64,000 nucleotides of DNA from Bugula neritina (GCA_964035545.1 OZ037773.1:1678751-1742750), one strand, 5' to 3'; numbered from the stretch's first letter, positions 12,067-27,434 are shown. Made by a program: numbers and translations. Notes: a model not told the origin generated them from the letters alone.

Positions 12067-12937
12067 GCATGTGTAAGTGGGCTTTACATAATTTATACTT
12101 TCTGAAATAAAGTATTTATCTACAGTTTTTCTTTGAAACATATTTTATTATATTAGGTAGCAAATACAACACCCTATTCTATGATTAGTTTGAATTCTAT
12201 TTAAATGTTTCATTTATCTGGGCTTAAGCTAAATGCATGCATTAAAGTTCATATAGTTTAGAACTTCTCTTTTGCTTCTTGAGCTTTTCAATTATTATTG
12301 CATATTTCAATTAAGTCTAATAGTTCACAATAAATAGCTGATTGTAACTTATAAACTTGGTACTAGAGACAGTGAATAGAGAAGCCAACTGTAGCACTTT
12401 TCGCAAGTTCGTTGAAGAGAAACGTCTGGAAAATATGACCTAGCTTTAGAAAGTGTGAGTATATGTGTTATTTCCTGTACAATATTGATGCAACAAACTA
12501 ATCATGTTATAATACAGCCTTGCTATCATGTATTATTGTATAAAATGCTGTTATAATTAAGATTTTTGTAACTGATGTTATTTTACTGAACTATTATTAT
12601 TCAGCTTGTAAAGTTTTGTCTTGCCTTAGCTTCAAGTTATATTGTTGTGTTATTGTCCTACATGGTTATAGTTTATGGTTATAAACTGACCTTCAGAATG
12701 GCAGAATTGGATAACTTGCATTGTTTTTAGCTTCTGAAATATAAATGTTCATTTAAATTAGTTAATCCTCGTAGAAAGTTGAACTTGCACTTACTCTTGT
12801 GAACACTTTTGTGTGACAGTGTTACAGTGCTTCTCTACAGCAATTACCAGAATTCTTCAAACAATTTAAAACTAGTTATGTTTTCTAAATCTTATTTAGA
12901 ATTGTGAAGTGGGATCCAAATACACCTTCCCAGAATC
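12067..12937. other. Upstream region of uncharacterised gene
   Basis: AT-rich, no coding exon recognised. Possible 5' UTR exons of the gene at 12938 could lie here. Confidence 0.45.
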
Positions 12938-14490
12938 ATGTCTGCGTCCCTTCCTTTGGGTGGAGCTCTGGGACCCAGAAAGACCAGTCTACTAAGAATA
13001 AATAATAGACACGCTATGCACGATGCAAACCTTCTGAGAAAGGTGACAGCGTATCACAGACATTACGTCATCACCATGGCTAACTTGGAGTATGAGACAA
13101 AGGAGGTTAAGGACTTCCTTCGCAGATTGTACCACTGCGAGTCTAACCGAGACCCGCTGGCTAGGCGGTAAGTTGATTTAAGCTACCTCTTTATGGTGCC
13201 TTCTTTCTGGTGGAATAGTTTAAACTAAAAATATTGTGCATAAAAAACCAAGTACTCCCCAATCTATTATTTACATCTTCTATACGAGCAGTCTTTGGAA
13301 TCAGAAAGCATTCATTAGTTCTGCCTGGGAGTTGTGTTCTTAGTTAACTGCAGTTGCCCTGTCAGCTGCGCATACATATACCATAGCCTGTGTTACTTTA
13401 CATTAGATATCTCCAAAGAGTAGGGCGCAACAGAGTGTTGCCCACACACAGGCGTGTAGCAGAGAAAAGACAAGGAGCTATCAACAACACCCTGTCTGAG
13501 ATAGAACAAGTTCTAGAGGCTCAAGCTGTTACTATCCTTTCCCCAATACCTCCATCCCCCTCTCCGTCTGCTTTATCTGCTGTACCGATGGGGAAAGTTT
13601 GCCAAGGTGGAGCTCAGACTACATTACTTCCGCCTATACTTGGTAGTCCAAGTTCTAGCAGCAGAGGATCTGTGAGTTCAGACAAATTCTGAGAATTTTA
13701 GAGCAAATCTTGTCTAGTCCCTAATCTACTCGTATATGAAGGTGTTGTACCAATTAATCTGGTACTAGATTTCGTTACTTAATGTTTTATGATCTAAAAA
13801 AATTGCTTTATTTAAAAGCAAATTAGTCGTAACAAGCAACATTGGAAACCAAAGCAATATGTCTACATAGAAATGCTGAGAACTATATCTCCGTGCTTTA
13901 CGCAACAACAGAACTGCTTTCCGATACTATAAGTTCTGCTCTACATCTATAAATATTCTTATTTATTTTTCAGATTCGCCACAAAGATGTGTTGTCTGTC
14001 AACCAGTCTTTGGAGTTTGAAAGAAGTAAGACGCTACCTGCGTTAGTATCCGATAGTCGGCAAAAAAAGGTCTCTGTACTATAGTAGATTCAACTGTTGA
14101 AATGTAATACTTTTATAAGCATGATGGTAATGTATCCTGTTATAGTATACAGTTACGTAGAATAGCACTGCCTGTTTTGAGCTGTCACTAGCTTTTTGAT
14201 AGAAGAGTTATTTATTAATAACTACAAGTATGACTCATCATTTATGGAGAAGTTAGCTGGTGTAGAGGTCACGGTATTATTTTAAACAGGAAAGAGGACG
14301 TCGACAGAGGGCACACAACTCTCACTCGGAATTTAGTTTCCTGGATGCAGTGGAGTTGACAGGCCGGAGAGAAGAGCAAAGACTGAATCAACTCTACTCT
14401 AAAGTGAGACATTTCTGTGACAGAACGGAAAAGTTCAAACGGAGCCAATTGGACCAAGGATACATTCTGCTTCGGCCAATTACATTCTGA
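12938..14490 (+). CDS. Uncharacterised basic, partly coiled-coil protein
   Basis: Four exons, 12938-13167, 13407-13671, 13974-14069 and 14290-14490, join in frame (phases 2, 0, 0) to give 263 residues. The first ATG follows an in-frame stop-rich leader. The N-terminal ~75 residues are Arg/Leu-rich and probably helical (ANLLRKVTAYHRHYVITMAN, then EYETKEVKDFLRRL). The middle is Pro/Ser-rich and disordered (PIPPSPSPSALSA). The C-terminus is highly basic (KKERGRRQRAHNSH), ending in a short hydrophobic tail. No signal peptide or TM helix. I do not recognise it; the N-terminal pattern vaguely resembles small coiled-coil proteins such as CCDC190, which is only a guess. If the exon 2 donor (TCT|GTGAGT) is not used, the frame stops six codons later, giving a shorter isoform. 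Confidence 0.65.
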
Positions 14491-14754
14491 TCAGCCAATT
14501 ACATTTTGATCAGCCAATAAAAATTTAGATATTTCATTCAGCTTTTCTATATGAAGAAGATATTTGTTGTAACTTTTATGTCAAAAAGTTGATTCTACTG
14601 TAAAAAATACATGCTAGTGAGGATTTCCTTTAATAGAATTAAATACAAAGAAAATATTGTAAGCTTTGTCAATACCTTGTACTATAATGTATGTTCAACT
14701 GCTACAGAGAAAGATAGTACAAACACTATTACAGTAACAGTATGTTTATGCACA

Positions 14755-14885
14755 AATAATATATTATGATATACACAAGTAATATATTATCATATACGCA
14801 AGTAATATATTATGATACACACAAGTACTATATCATGATAAAAGCAAGTAATATATTATGATATACACAAGTAATGTTTTATTAT
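14755..14885 (+). repeat. 23-bp minisatellite (aatatattatgatatacacaagt)
   Basis: About five imperfect tandem units with a recurring caagtaatatattatgata core. Confidence 0.8.
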
Positions 14886-15549
14886 GTTAGGAAAACAATG
14901 TATTATATATATCATTGAACTGTTGAACAACAGGCTACGTATTCTACAAAGACTAAGGCTATATACTACTATATGTTGGCAGTGGCGCGTGGCAAAGGGC
15001 TCATAGAAGTCCGTCTAGTAAAATATGTTTTTCTCCAACCAATTGTTAGCTGGCTCTTGTCCTGTTTGGTTGCATGTCTAAATCCAGATTGATTACAGGG
15101 CTTTAGGAGTTGATAGTTTCGGGTGATTGATTGGTTATTGATAATTATTCTAAAATACAATGATTTGACACAGGATGCGTGGGCTAGTTTCAAAGGCAAA
15201 TGAACAATAACTCGTACAAAGATACATCTGGTAGACCAAAGTCTAGTTCCGTCTTCTAATATATATTCTAATGCACAACTTGGATTTAAGCTAAAAGTCA
15301 TATAACAATAAAATACAGTAAAAATGGATCCATGCATCGAAGTGTTGCACCTGATAGAACAGGTTATGATGCTCAGTTTGTAATATTTCAAACCACAGTC
15401 AGTAGTAACAGCAATAGTTCAACAATACAGGTCTTTGCTGGCTTATATGAAACAGGTTTAAAATGCGATGTAACAATCACTTTGGAAACACCAATAAAAC
15501 TCCATGAAATTCTGCAAATTAAATGCATATTTTTGAGACTGAATGAACG

Positions 15550-15714
15550 AACTATATATACTACATATACAGTATATATATACATATATATATATACTGT
15601 ATATGTATATATATATATATATATATACATATAAAGTATATATATTACATATACAGTATATATATACATATATATACATATACAGTATATATATACGTAT
15701 ACATATATATTATA

Positions 15715-15795
<81 letters not shown>
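15550..15795 (+). repeat. AT microsatellite with ATATACAGTATATAT variants
   Basis: Left half mixes TATATACATATACAG units; right half is a nearly pure (TA)n. Tyr/Ile-rich frames on both strands are artefacts. Confidence 0.9.
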
Positions 15796-15799
<4 letters not shown>

Positions 15800-16106
15800 C
15801 TCAATCTGTGATCCGCACAGAACAGAGTACCATGACCCACACCTTCGCAATAGTAAAACTTATAGTTTTACTAAAGCATATTTAAAAGGTGTGTAAACTC
15901 AAGCCAGAGTGCTCAAGTGACTCTAGGGGTCACATAGGAGTCACGAGCATTGCAAAATGCTAGCAGCTTGAGTTTGTGACCATGGTGAGAGTGCTCAATC
16001 ATTTAATGTCATTGCTGAGCATTAAATATATATATATATATATATATATAACTATTATAATAGTATATATACTGTCTATATACTACAATACTAATACTAA
16101 TAATAT

Positions 16107-16262
<156 letters not shown>

Positions 16263-16847
16263 TGTGCCGCGTAAGTGCATGTGTGTGGACACAAACACAC
16301 ACTTACGCGGCACACACACACAAACATATACAACATATAAATTATGAGCCAAATTTCATATATTATACGAAAAATTTTTCTAGAAGCAATTGATAAAATT
16401 ATAGATTGCAATTACATATGTCAATAACATTGCAAATTTATAAAACAATGCAAAGGTATTATTATGCTCTAACTAATTTATAACACTAAGCCATATCATA
16501 ATGCAAAATTTTATACTGGGCTAATAATGCTGGCAAATTTCCATTTAGTAAAACTCTCTGTAAAGAGATTTCTATTCTGCCGGCTGAAAACACCTATTTT
16601 TATGGCTCTATTATTTTTTACTAGATTAATCTTTAATCAATCAAGTTTACTGACACTAACTTATAAAATATTACACTAAATATGCTACTAATGTGTTGCA
16701 AGACAAACCTATTGTTACAGAACAGGAGAGAAAGAGTAGGCGATCTGGTATCTCCTGGAAGTGGTACAACCTTAGACTTCCAGTCCCTCTTACACATCTC
16801 AACTTTTTATAGTCTAAATAATTAGTTGTTCACACTTTTTGTGCATA

Positions 16848-17103
16848 TGAAATGGAAGTTGGTAATACCATGCTGTGACCCACATTGCTTGGAGATTACC
16901 AGATGTAAAGGACACTAAAGACAATCTAATCATCTCCAGATTGCAGATTATATTCAGAGTCGGAGGGTATATAAGGGGAGGGTTGAGGAGAGATTTTCAT
17001 ATCATCTTCTAACAGCCCAGAAGAATAATATCAAAGTAAGTATTTGAGTTTACATAATATATAGTTTATTTTGTGTAGTGAACTGGTAGTATGAGTAAAG
17101 ACT
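16848..17103 (+). promoter_or_regulatory. Promoter and 5' UTR exon of thrombospondin-module gene A
   Basis: A 256-bp block with TATA box TATATAAG at 16968-16975. Transcription probably starts about 30 bp downstream. The 5' UTR exon ends at 17035 before donor GTAAGT, and intron 1 runs to the acceptor at 17313. It matches 27435-27690 (gene B) with three mismatches, while flanks outside the block are unrelated. Confidence 0.8.
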
Positions 17104-17314
17104 TGTTAGTCTTTGAAGTGCCTAAATTGCATTGTAACTGCTGATAAGTTTTAAAGAGCACATTTCTACTAAAAAGTTTTTAGTCAATGTATATTTATTT
17201 ATTTATTTATTTTTCAAATGGGTAAAAAATTCTGTAAAATGACATGTGCTAATATAATGCATATACCTCTATTATTTGTAGCATGCTGTATAAACTGTGT
17301 TTGTGTTTTGTAGA

Positions 17315-20300
17315 ATGGCGTTCAGAGCTATTGTGCTTCTTTCTTTTGCTGCTCTCTTAGGTAAGTTTTATAAAGCTACTAATATATTGCTAAACAATTT
17401 CATGCTATTTTCAAACAGTGTTTCTTAAAAGTAACTTAAGTAAGCAAGCCTAGTTCTCATTGCTTGTTGCACAATTTTAATTAAACAAGAATTCTATACC
17501 AAGCTTTGGTTTGTTTGAATTTTAGGAGTAAGTCTGGCTTCTGGCTACGGAAAGCCACACAGAGACCATAATGGCAGCGGCAACGATGATGATGACACAA
17601 GCATTCCTGGACCACATATACCAGTACCTCATGGAAGACCTGGTAAGGTCATAATAACTAAAATTATTGACTAACAATGACTACACAATCATCAGGCTTA
17701 GAAACAAGTATTTTCTCCTGTCCTTTGCATCTGAACTATTTCATAGCTATTGTGATGATATGCATTGCTTTTTATTTAAAACTCAGTTTTGAGTATTTAG
17801 ATTCCATACTCTAATAGGCAAAACCTTTTTCTTACCAACCATAGAACAATTAAAACTATGTATTTTGTCTGAAAGTTGTTATGTCTCTTGATACTCATTG
17901 AGATATGCTTTTCAAAACTCTACTTCCGTAGAAGAAAATTACTTACGTTAAATAGACTGAATGTACAATACAAGGTATTACTGTTGCCAAAGAAACAGCT
18001 TTGACTCTTGCATGGATCACTACTCCATAGGTTTTAAGCTAGAAGGTAAATGGAGTTCCTGGAGCTCTTGGTCAAGATGCAGCAAGACCTGTGATGGTGG
18101 ATCCCAAAGTAGATCTAGAGTCTGCCAGAAACCAAAATACCTGAAATATGTTCACAACAATGTTGTTCCATTCAGATGTAGCGGATCTAGTTCAGAGACC
18201 AGAGCATGCAACACACAGGGCTGTCCAGGTAAAACTACTTTTTACATAAGCTAGCATTGCTGTTATTGTCACACAATACCACTTTTCTGTTGATAACAAG
18301 TTTAAATAATGTGCTTCAGTAACATAACCAATAGTTAATTGATAGACACAAAGCCTTGTAATGAGGATAGATAAGATTCACAGTCCTTAACATGAACCGT
18401 CTTTAATATTTTAACAATTTCTAAACTAGTTGATGGCATGTGGACACAATGGAGCCAATGGGCAACATGCTGTGGAGGTAAACAACAATCTAGAATGAGA
18501 ACCTGTACCAACCCATCTCCTTCCAATGGTGGTGCTGATTGTACTGGAGATGACAAGCAGAAAAGACCAGTTGGTGAGATTTTAGGATAAACACTATTTT
18601 AAAAATCCATCCTGTCTGGAAATAAATTATTCTAAAAATCCAATGTACTAACAAAGCGTGATGCACATTTTCTTGTTTTCTTTTATCAGTTGATGGCATG
18701 TGGACACAATGGAGCCAATGGGCAACCTGCTGTGGAGGTGAACAACAATCTAGAATGAGAACCTGTACCAACCCATCTCCTTCTAATGGTGGTGCTGATT
18801 GTGCTGGAGATGATAAGCAGAAAAGACCAGTTGGTGAGACTTTTGAGTAACTTTAAAACATTATCTTGTGGTTTTAAAATAAACCGCTGCGAGTATTACA
18901 TGATATCAAGTTTAGTTTTATCATTTTGGTTTTTAAACTTTTCCATAGTCAATGGTATGTGGAGCCAATGGAGCCAATGGGCAACATGTTGTGGAGGTGA
19001 ACAACAATCTAGAATGAGAACCTGTACCAACCCATCTCCTTCCAATGGTGGTGCTGATTGTGCTGGAGATGATAAGCAGAAAAGACCAGTTGGTGAGACT
19101 TTTAAGCAACTTTAAAACATTATTTTGTGGTTTTAAAATAAACCGCTGAAAGTATTACATAATATCAAGTTTAGTTTTAACATTTTGGTTTTTAAACTTT
19201 TCCATAGTCAATGGTATGTGGAGCCAATGGAGCCAATGGGCAACCTGCTGTGGAGGTGAACAACAATCTAGAATGAGAACCTGTACCAACCCATCTCCTT
19301 CCAATGGTGGTGCTGATTGTGCTGGAGATGATAAGCAGAAAAGACCAGTTGGCAGGGTTTCTAAGTTGACCTTACAAAATTTTTAATATTCCAAAATTAA
19401 CTTTTCTAATAATATTATATGATATTCAATTTCGTTTTAGTATCTTTATTTTCTAACTAGTCAAATTTTTATTTGTTTAGTTAATGGTATGTGGAGCCAA
19501 TGGAGCCAATGGGCAACATGCTGTGGAGGTAAACAACAATCTAGAATGAGAACCTGTACCAACCCATCTCCTTCTAATGGTGGTGCTGATTGTGTTGGAG
19601 ATGATAAGCAGAAAAGACCAGTTGGTAAGATTTTAGGATAAACACTATTTTAAAACTATCGAATCTAGAAATAAAATATTCCAAGAATTCAATGTGCTAG
19701 CAAAGCATGCTGTATATTTTCTTATTTTCTTTTAACAGTTGATGGCATGTGGAGCCAATGGAGCCAATGGGCAACATGCTGTGGAGGTAAACAACAATCT
19801 AGAATGAGAACCTGTACCAACCCATCTCCTTCCAACGGTGGTGCTGATTGTGCTGGAGATGACAAAGAAAAACGACCAATTGGTAAGTTAGATTCAAAAA
19901 ATAACCTATGCTAGCAATAAGTGTAGCACACAACCAGCTGTTCAGAACTCTATCTAAAAACTGCTGACCATGCTATATGCCACTCAAAGTTTGGTGAGCA
20001 TAAAGAATATGTTATTTGTTCAGTCTTTTTTTGTTACATCTAAGTACTTGCTTTTACAGCTAGAGGATGGTCAAGCTGGAGCCAATGGACAGACTGCTCA
20101 AAGTCTTGCAATGGCACCAGATCTAGAAGCAGAACTTGTTCCTACTCTCCCAAAGTTCATGGAAAACATTTTTGTCAAGGCAAGAGTCATGAGAGAGCTC
20201 TTTGTAACCGAAGCAAACACTGTAAGTAATGAAACCTTTAGATCAAGGTTCTTACACATTTCAATTATATTGACATATGTGGCAACTACAACCAACTAAA

Positions 20301-20412
20301 TGTAGATAGAAAACTAGCATCCTTATGAGTAGCCAGTCGTGGATATGGTTGCTTTAATAACCACATCTTCATGTTTTTAGGTGGAGGATATGGCTACGGA
20401 CACAAGTACTAA
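17315..20412 (+). CDS. Secreted thrombospondin type 1 repeat protein A
   Basis: Eleven coding exons: 17315-17360, 17526-17642, 18031-18228, 18430-18573, 18690-18833, 18949-19092, 19208-19351, 19481-19624, 19739-19882, 20060-20221, 20381-20412; 472 residues. Every intron is phase 1, so each module exon can be duplicated or skipped without a frameshift. Domains: signal peptide ([16 protein letters not shown]), acidic linker ([12 protein letters not shown]), an N-terminal TSR ([17 protein letters not shown], about 55-120), six 48-residue TSR-like modules (121-408) each with WxxWxxWATCCGG, a distinct C-terminal TSR (409-462, [11 protein letters not shown]) and tail GGYGYGHKY. TSRs are extracellular adhesion or matrix modules; the WxxWxxW motif is a C-mannosylation signal. 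The repeats have adjacent Cys-Cys in place of CSxTCG. The exon ending 19351 is followed by GC rather than GT. Function unknown. Confidence 0.85.
18430..19882 (+). repeat. Tandem exon-intron cassettes of gene A (six 144-bp exons)
   Basis: Six 144-bp module exons start at 18430, 18690, 18949, 19208, 19481 and 19739, spaced 258-273 bp. Both exons and several introns are near-identical (for example, the introns after 18833 and 19092), so whole exon-plus-intron units were duplicated. Confidence 0.9.
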
Positions 20413-20512
20413 TCTTGAAGGCTCTAACCGAGGCAGATACTTGCCTTATATTCATACAAATTAATTGTGTGAACAATTTTTTTTAATTTGTATTTGTTAG
20501 TTAGTTGGTTGA

Positions 20513-20518
20513 AATAAA
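20513..20518 (+). promoter_or_regulatory. Polyadenylation signal, gene A
   Basis: AATAAA about 100 bp after the TAA stop at 20410-20412. Confidence 0.75.
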
Positions 20519-20524
20519 TGCTAT

Positions 20525-22840
<2,316 letters not shown>

Positions 22841-22845
22841 CATAT

Positions 22846-22896
22846 ATATTTGTCTGAATATTTGTCTGAATATTTGTCTGAATATTTGTCTGAATA
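22846..22896 (+). repeat. 12-bp repeat tatttgtctgaa, four copies
   Basis: Four perfect tandem copies directly after the CA tract. Confidence 0.9.
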
Positions 22897-24286
22897 GCTT
22901 ATCATATTATTTGCTAAACTTATACTCAACCGTATTTTTTATGAAAATTTTCTTCTCAAATGAACCCAAATTGTCATCACCAGCTTGCCCATGCTTATGA
23001 ATAAATAAAAACATTATATTGAAGAAAATGCACTATAAATTCACTTTTGTTGGGTACACAACTCTAAAGCTGTATTCCAGTATTCTACAGATCTCAACAC
23101 TAAAAAACATGTAAACTGTCATCTTTTCAACATGTTTATTTACTGACTGGTGTCCTGGATTTTCATACGTTGTTATTACAAACTGGCAAGATAGACATCT
23201 ATTACTTAGACAGGATATTGGTTGGTATATGTTATAGCTGGAAACACACACCCATAGCATGCTAACTGTTTGGTAAAATATGCATGCATTTGGTCTTTAA
23301 TATATCAACTGTGTTATCCAAGTACAATCTCAACATAGCTCTCAGCAAATGTATCAACATAGACGTGATATGGGGTGTCAACATAGACGTGATATGGGGT
23401 GTCAACATAGACGTGATATGGGGTGTCAACATAGACGTCATGTGAGATGTCAACATAGAACTCGGATGAGGTGTCAACATAAGTATCAACATTGAAAGAA
23501 ATAATCAATAGTTACTATTTACTTACTACAATTGCTATCATTGTGTTTTTACAAAAGACATACCTTTTTGGAATTTGACAAACATTTTATGCAGCATTTC
23601 TCTTCATCTCTTTATCTGATGACAATGTATAGAGCTGTGTAGCTCATGGAGGCATAGGTGAAGCCTTAGGGAATAATTTAGAAGTATGTGCCTTTGCAGA
23701 GTGCATTTCAACAAGGTGATCTGAGGCTTTCACTCAAACTACACAACTACAGTTATTTCATGAATGATGCTGTTGGTGTCATACCAGGGAAGGCAGACTG
23801 AGTGAAGTTTGAAGATGGAATTAGTACTTGCAAAGTTGTGTGTCCTTTTTTGTACCTCATGAATATTAATACACTTTTAAATTGGTTAGAAATTGTGAAA
23901 CAGTGTGAAAATGCAAGCATACATAAAGTGAAATTACAATTTTTTTTATTGGACTATAATACAATAAATTTAATACATTCATTACAATAAGTGCAATACA
24001 TTTATAATGTATTTAATGCAATTATATCAGTTTAATACAATTAAAATATTTTTTAATTCAACCACAATATATTTATTGCGTGCAAAATAGTAGCTGTTAC
24101 ATGAATATACATTATTTTGTTTTTGATGCTTTGGGAAGGGTTTGCAGGTTAGATTTTTCTCAGTACACATTTTATTGCAAAGAGATTTTTCTCATGATGT
24201 AGCTTTTCCAACCAGTAAGACCCGAGTACCATATTCTACAGAAGGTTGTATATGGATGGTTGGTCTTGGGATAAGATATAGATATG
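22897..24286. other. Intergenic, no gene seen
   Basis: AT-rich. It contains a 24-bp minisatellite at about 23340-23480 (caacatagacgtgatatggg) and otherwise no coding signal. Confidence 0.55.
23335..23485 (+). repeat. 24-bp minisatellite
   Basis: About six copies of gtgtcaacatagacgtgata-type units, the last ones diverged. Confidence 0.85.
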
Positions 24287-24294
24287 GTCTAAAG

Positions 24295-24522
24295 TAGGGG
24301 TGGTCAACTGGTGGCTCCCAAGGCCCCCTGCGGCTCATGCATATTTTCAGTGACCCTTTTAATGCTTAAGATAAGTAAAAACTGTTATATTCATTCTGAT
24401 TAGCACAGTAAAAGTTTGGTGACAAATTGCCCCATTATAATACAATTTAATACGTACAATCATATGGCCCTTTGGTTGACTTCTTAACTTGGCCTTCAAG
24501 CAGAAAAAGTTGCCCACCCCTG
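24295..24522. mobile_element. hAT-like MITE with 8-bp target duplication
   Basis: Terminal inverted repeats TAGGGGTGGTCAAC (left) and CAGGGGTGGGCAAC (right, complement) bound a 228-bp non-coding element. Flanks GTCTAAAG (24287-24294) and GTCTAAAA (24523-24530) match at 7 of 8 positions. The 8-bp duplication and CAGGGGTG-type ends fit non-autonomous hAT elements. Confidence 0.85.
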
Positions 24523-24530
24523 GTCTAAAA

Positions 24531-25970
24531 ATACACAACCCTGGTGCAACTTTTCTTATCTCTGGTGTAAATGATTTTCAATGTATTTAACAAATACTTA
24601 TTATACACACATTATTGAGTAAAACGTAACCTGGTGTAAATACAAATATATAAAATAATAAAGTGAAAGAGTTGTAAGCAATATAACCTGAGAAGCCAAT
24701 TGCTTAAGGTAAGTTTTTAGTAGGTACACGTCAACCAACAGTTTTATACGTAAATCTTCCAGTATTTTGCTAATCATACATCATCTATTGGAGAAAAACG
24801 CCTTTACTCTTTACTTTCAGTTTGTATATACAAACTTTTACTATAGAAACTAAAATCTGTAATAGCAATAGCGATGCTTATACAGATATAGTATAATATG
24901 CTAAATAAAAGCTGTGAATTTCTTCATGAAAAATTTACAGCTGCTATAGAATTTTTCTGCTGCTTGAACAAACTAACCAAATATTAGCCAAATTACATAT
25001 CAACACCCACATCTAATCAAAACTCACTGAAAAGATCAATTTTCACCAAGAATAATATATTATATCTGTTTATAGGCATGGCATGTAATTATGCAATAGA
25101 ATATGTCGTAACTAACCCAGACGTAAGCATGTCAACCCATGTTTACCTGTCAACTGATAAAATTTTTTATCTGTAATTGATGATTTAGGCACACGACTAA
25201 TCTCCCCGTGTAGGAAGTCCCAACATAAGCCCACTGACCACAAGGTTGTAAGCCCAAAAGTTAAATCCATAATATAATGGATGATTATACTTTCACCAAT
25301 AATCATTTAGTAATAAGTCATATTTTGTGAAGGTTGGTAGCAGATGCAGCCTAGTATGGTGACCCTAAGCTTCATAGCAATGTAATACACAATATGTTCA
25401 GTATTTTTAATTTGGAATCGTCATCATAATTGCTGGCAACTTGGAACTAGCTCAAAGTGTGTGTGATATTCTTATACCCATGACACATACAGTGAAAAAA
25501 GCTTCAGAAGTTGAATAAAACAGTTTGATACACGCCTCTACATGCTCAGAGCAACTATAAAACTACGTTCATTGATGCGGATGCAAGCATTGCAATAGAT
25601 ATACATGTATACATGCTCTCAGAAAAATTACGTCATCAGCTTTCTTCAATAACCTAGAAAATGTGTTTCTCACTCCATCTTCTACTTAGCCTTGGTTCTA
25701 ACGTACACATGCATAAACTAACTTCTTGCAAAGTTGAAAGAGCTTAAAATTCTTTATATTATTTAGTTTATATGTCTTTGCTTGAAATCTCAGCCCATAC
25801 TTCAAGGTACTATGCTACATATTATGATATATCACATTGCATTTTAATGCGCTATATTGCTTTCTAAGAGATACAGTGGAATTTATTTGTTGTTTGCAGT
25901 AGTTCTACTGACTGGCTGTAAATACATATGAGGCTGAATGCTGATTGTGTGTACTGGCGATTCAACATTA
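24531..25970. other. Intergenic, no gene seen
   Basis: AT-rich with no exon, RNA gene or further repeat recognised. Confidence 0.5.
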
Positions 25971-25974
25971 TAGC

Positions 25975-26290
25975 ATTGTACAATACTGTGTATAATACCA
26001 CATATAATACTACATATAATACTACATATAATACTACAAAAATACTACATATAATATGGCATAGAATACTGCATACAACACTGTATAGAATACTCTTCAC
26101 AATACTGAATATAATACTCCATACAATAATAGACACTAGTACATACAATACTGCATACAATACTGCATTCAATAGTGCATACAATACTGAATAAAATACT
26201 GCATACAATACTGCATACAATAGTGCATACAATACTGCATACAATACTGCATACAATACTGCATACAATACTACATACAATAATGCATAC
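25975..26290 (+). repeat. 12-bp minisatellite (gcatacaatact)
   Basis: About 25 imperfect copies. The left part uses acatataatact variants. The Val-Leu-Tyr-Ala repeat frame on the minus strand is an artefact. Confidence 0.9.
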
Positions 26291-26559
26291 GTATGCAAAA
26301 ATCAACATCAAGTAAAATACGAGTCATTAGAGTGAAAAATGTGTGAAAGAGATGAATACAGGAAATTCCTTAGTTTCAATTGAACATCAACGTTTAGTAT
26401 TAGTAGAAAACTGAGGGCCAAAGTAACACTGAGCATACAGCTGTCTTTGTAAAAGGAAACTCTTAGCCACTATGAATAGATTCAAGTTTAAAATATTTAT
26501 AAAGTTTTCTATTCTGTCATGTTTTGCTTTGTAAAGTGGCTATATATGTACATAAAAGG

Positions 26560-26985
26560 TAAGTATACAAGGTAACTATGCAAGGTAAGTATACGAGGTA
26601 TGTCTACAAAGTGAGTATACAAGGTAAGTATACAAAGTAAATCTACAAGGTATGCATGTATACAAAGTAAGTATACAAAGTAAGTATACAAGGTAAGTAT
26701 ACAAAGTAAATCTACAAGGTATGCATGTATACAAAGTAAGTATACAAAGTAAGTATACAAGGTAAGTATACAAGGTAAGTATACAAGGTAAGTATACAAG
26801 GTAAGTATACAAGGTAAGTATACAAGGTAAGTATACAAGGTAAGTATACAAGGTAAGTATACAAGGTAAGTATACAAGGTAAGTATACAAGGTAAGTATA
26901 CAAGGTAAGTATACAAGGTAAGTATACGAGGTATGTATACAAAGTAAATCTACAAGGTAAGTATGCAAAGTAAGTATACATGATA
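26560..26985 (+). repeat. 13-bp minisatellite of splice-donor consensus (aaggtaagtatac)
   Basis: About 30 tandem units. The central block (about 26757-26930) is nearly perfect; edges carry aaagtaagtatac and aatctacaaggt variants. Most units contain AAG|GTAAGTAT, close to an ideal U1 snRNA binding site on the plus strand. Confidence 0.92.
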
Positions 26986-27434
26986 AGTAGGCCTCAAAAA
27001 TATTTAAAAAGTTGATGACAACATTTCAACATTATTGTAATATAATTTTTTTGTTATGAGCCATGCAGCTTTTTAAAAGTCATAGGTTTTGACAGGCATT
27101 CGCCGTTTTAAATTATGATTTTATATTATTTTGCTTATATTAAAATATTGACAGTTTATTTTATTATATTATTAAATAGAATATAATGTACAGCCCACAC
27201 TTGTTTATAACTTTGCAATGTTAGAGATTTAGATTTCTGAAACCTAGCTATCCCTCTACATGCATGCATGCATACCAACACCATCACCATGCGCTTAATT
27301 CTAATAGAATGTGATTGGTATAGCTGCATACTTTTTCCAGAAGAATTTAAAGGAAGTCTTGATGATCCTTTTTAGGGAAGTGGCACTACAAACTTGCAAA
27401 TCCCCGGAATCCAATGTGTGAATGTGTTAGTAAG
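26986..27434. other. Flank upstream of gene B promoter block
   Basis: AT-rich, no exon seen; unrelated to the sequence upstream of the gene A block. Confidence 0.5.

Noticed and set aside
25864-26311. Val-Leu-Tyr-Ala repeat protein on the minus strand
   Set aside because: Translation of the 12-bp minisatellite, no independent coding signal.
26509-26981. Repeated YLPCILTLYT-type proteins on the minus strand
   Set aside because: Translation of the 13-bp minisatellite; the 39-nt coding period is three repeat units.
26560-26985. CRISPR-like array
   Set aside because: Contiguous 13-bp units without spacers in a eukaryotic intergenic region; a minisatellite.
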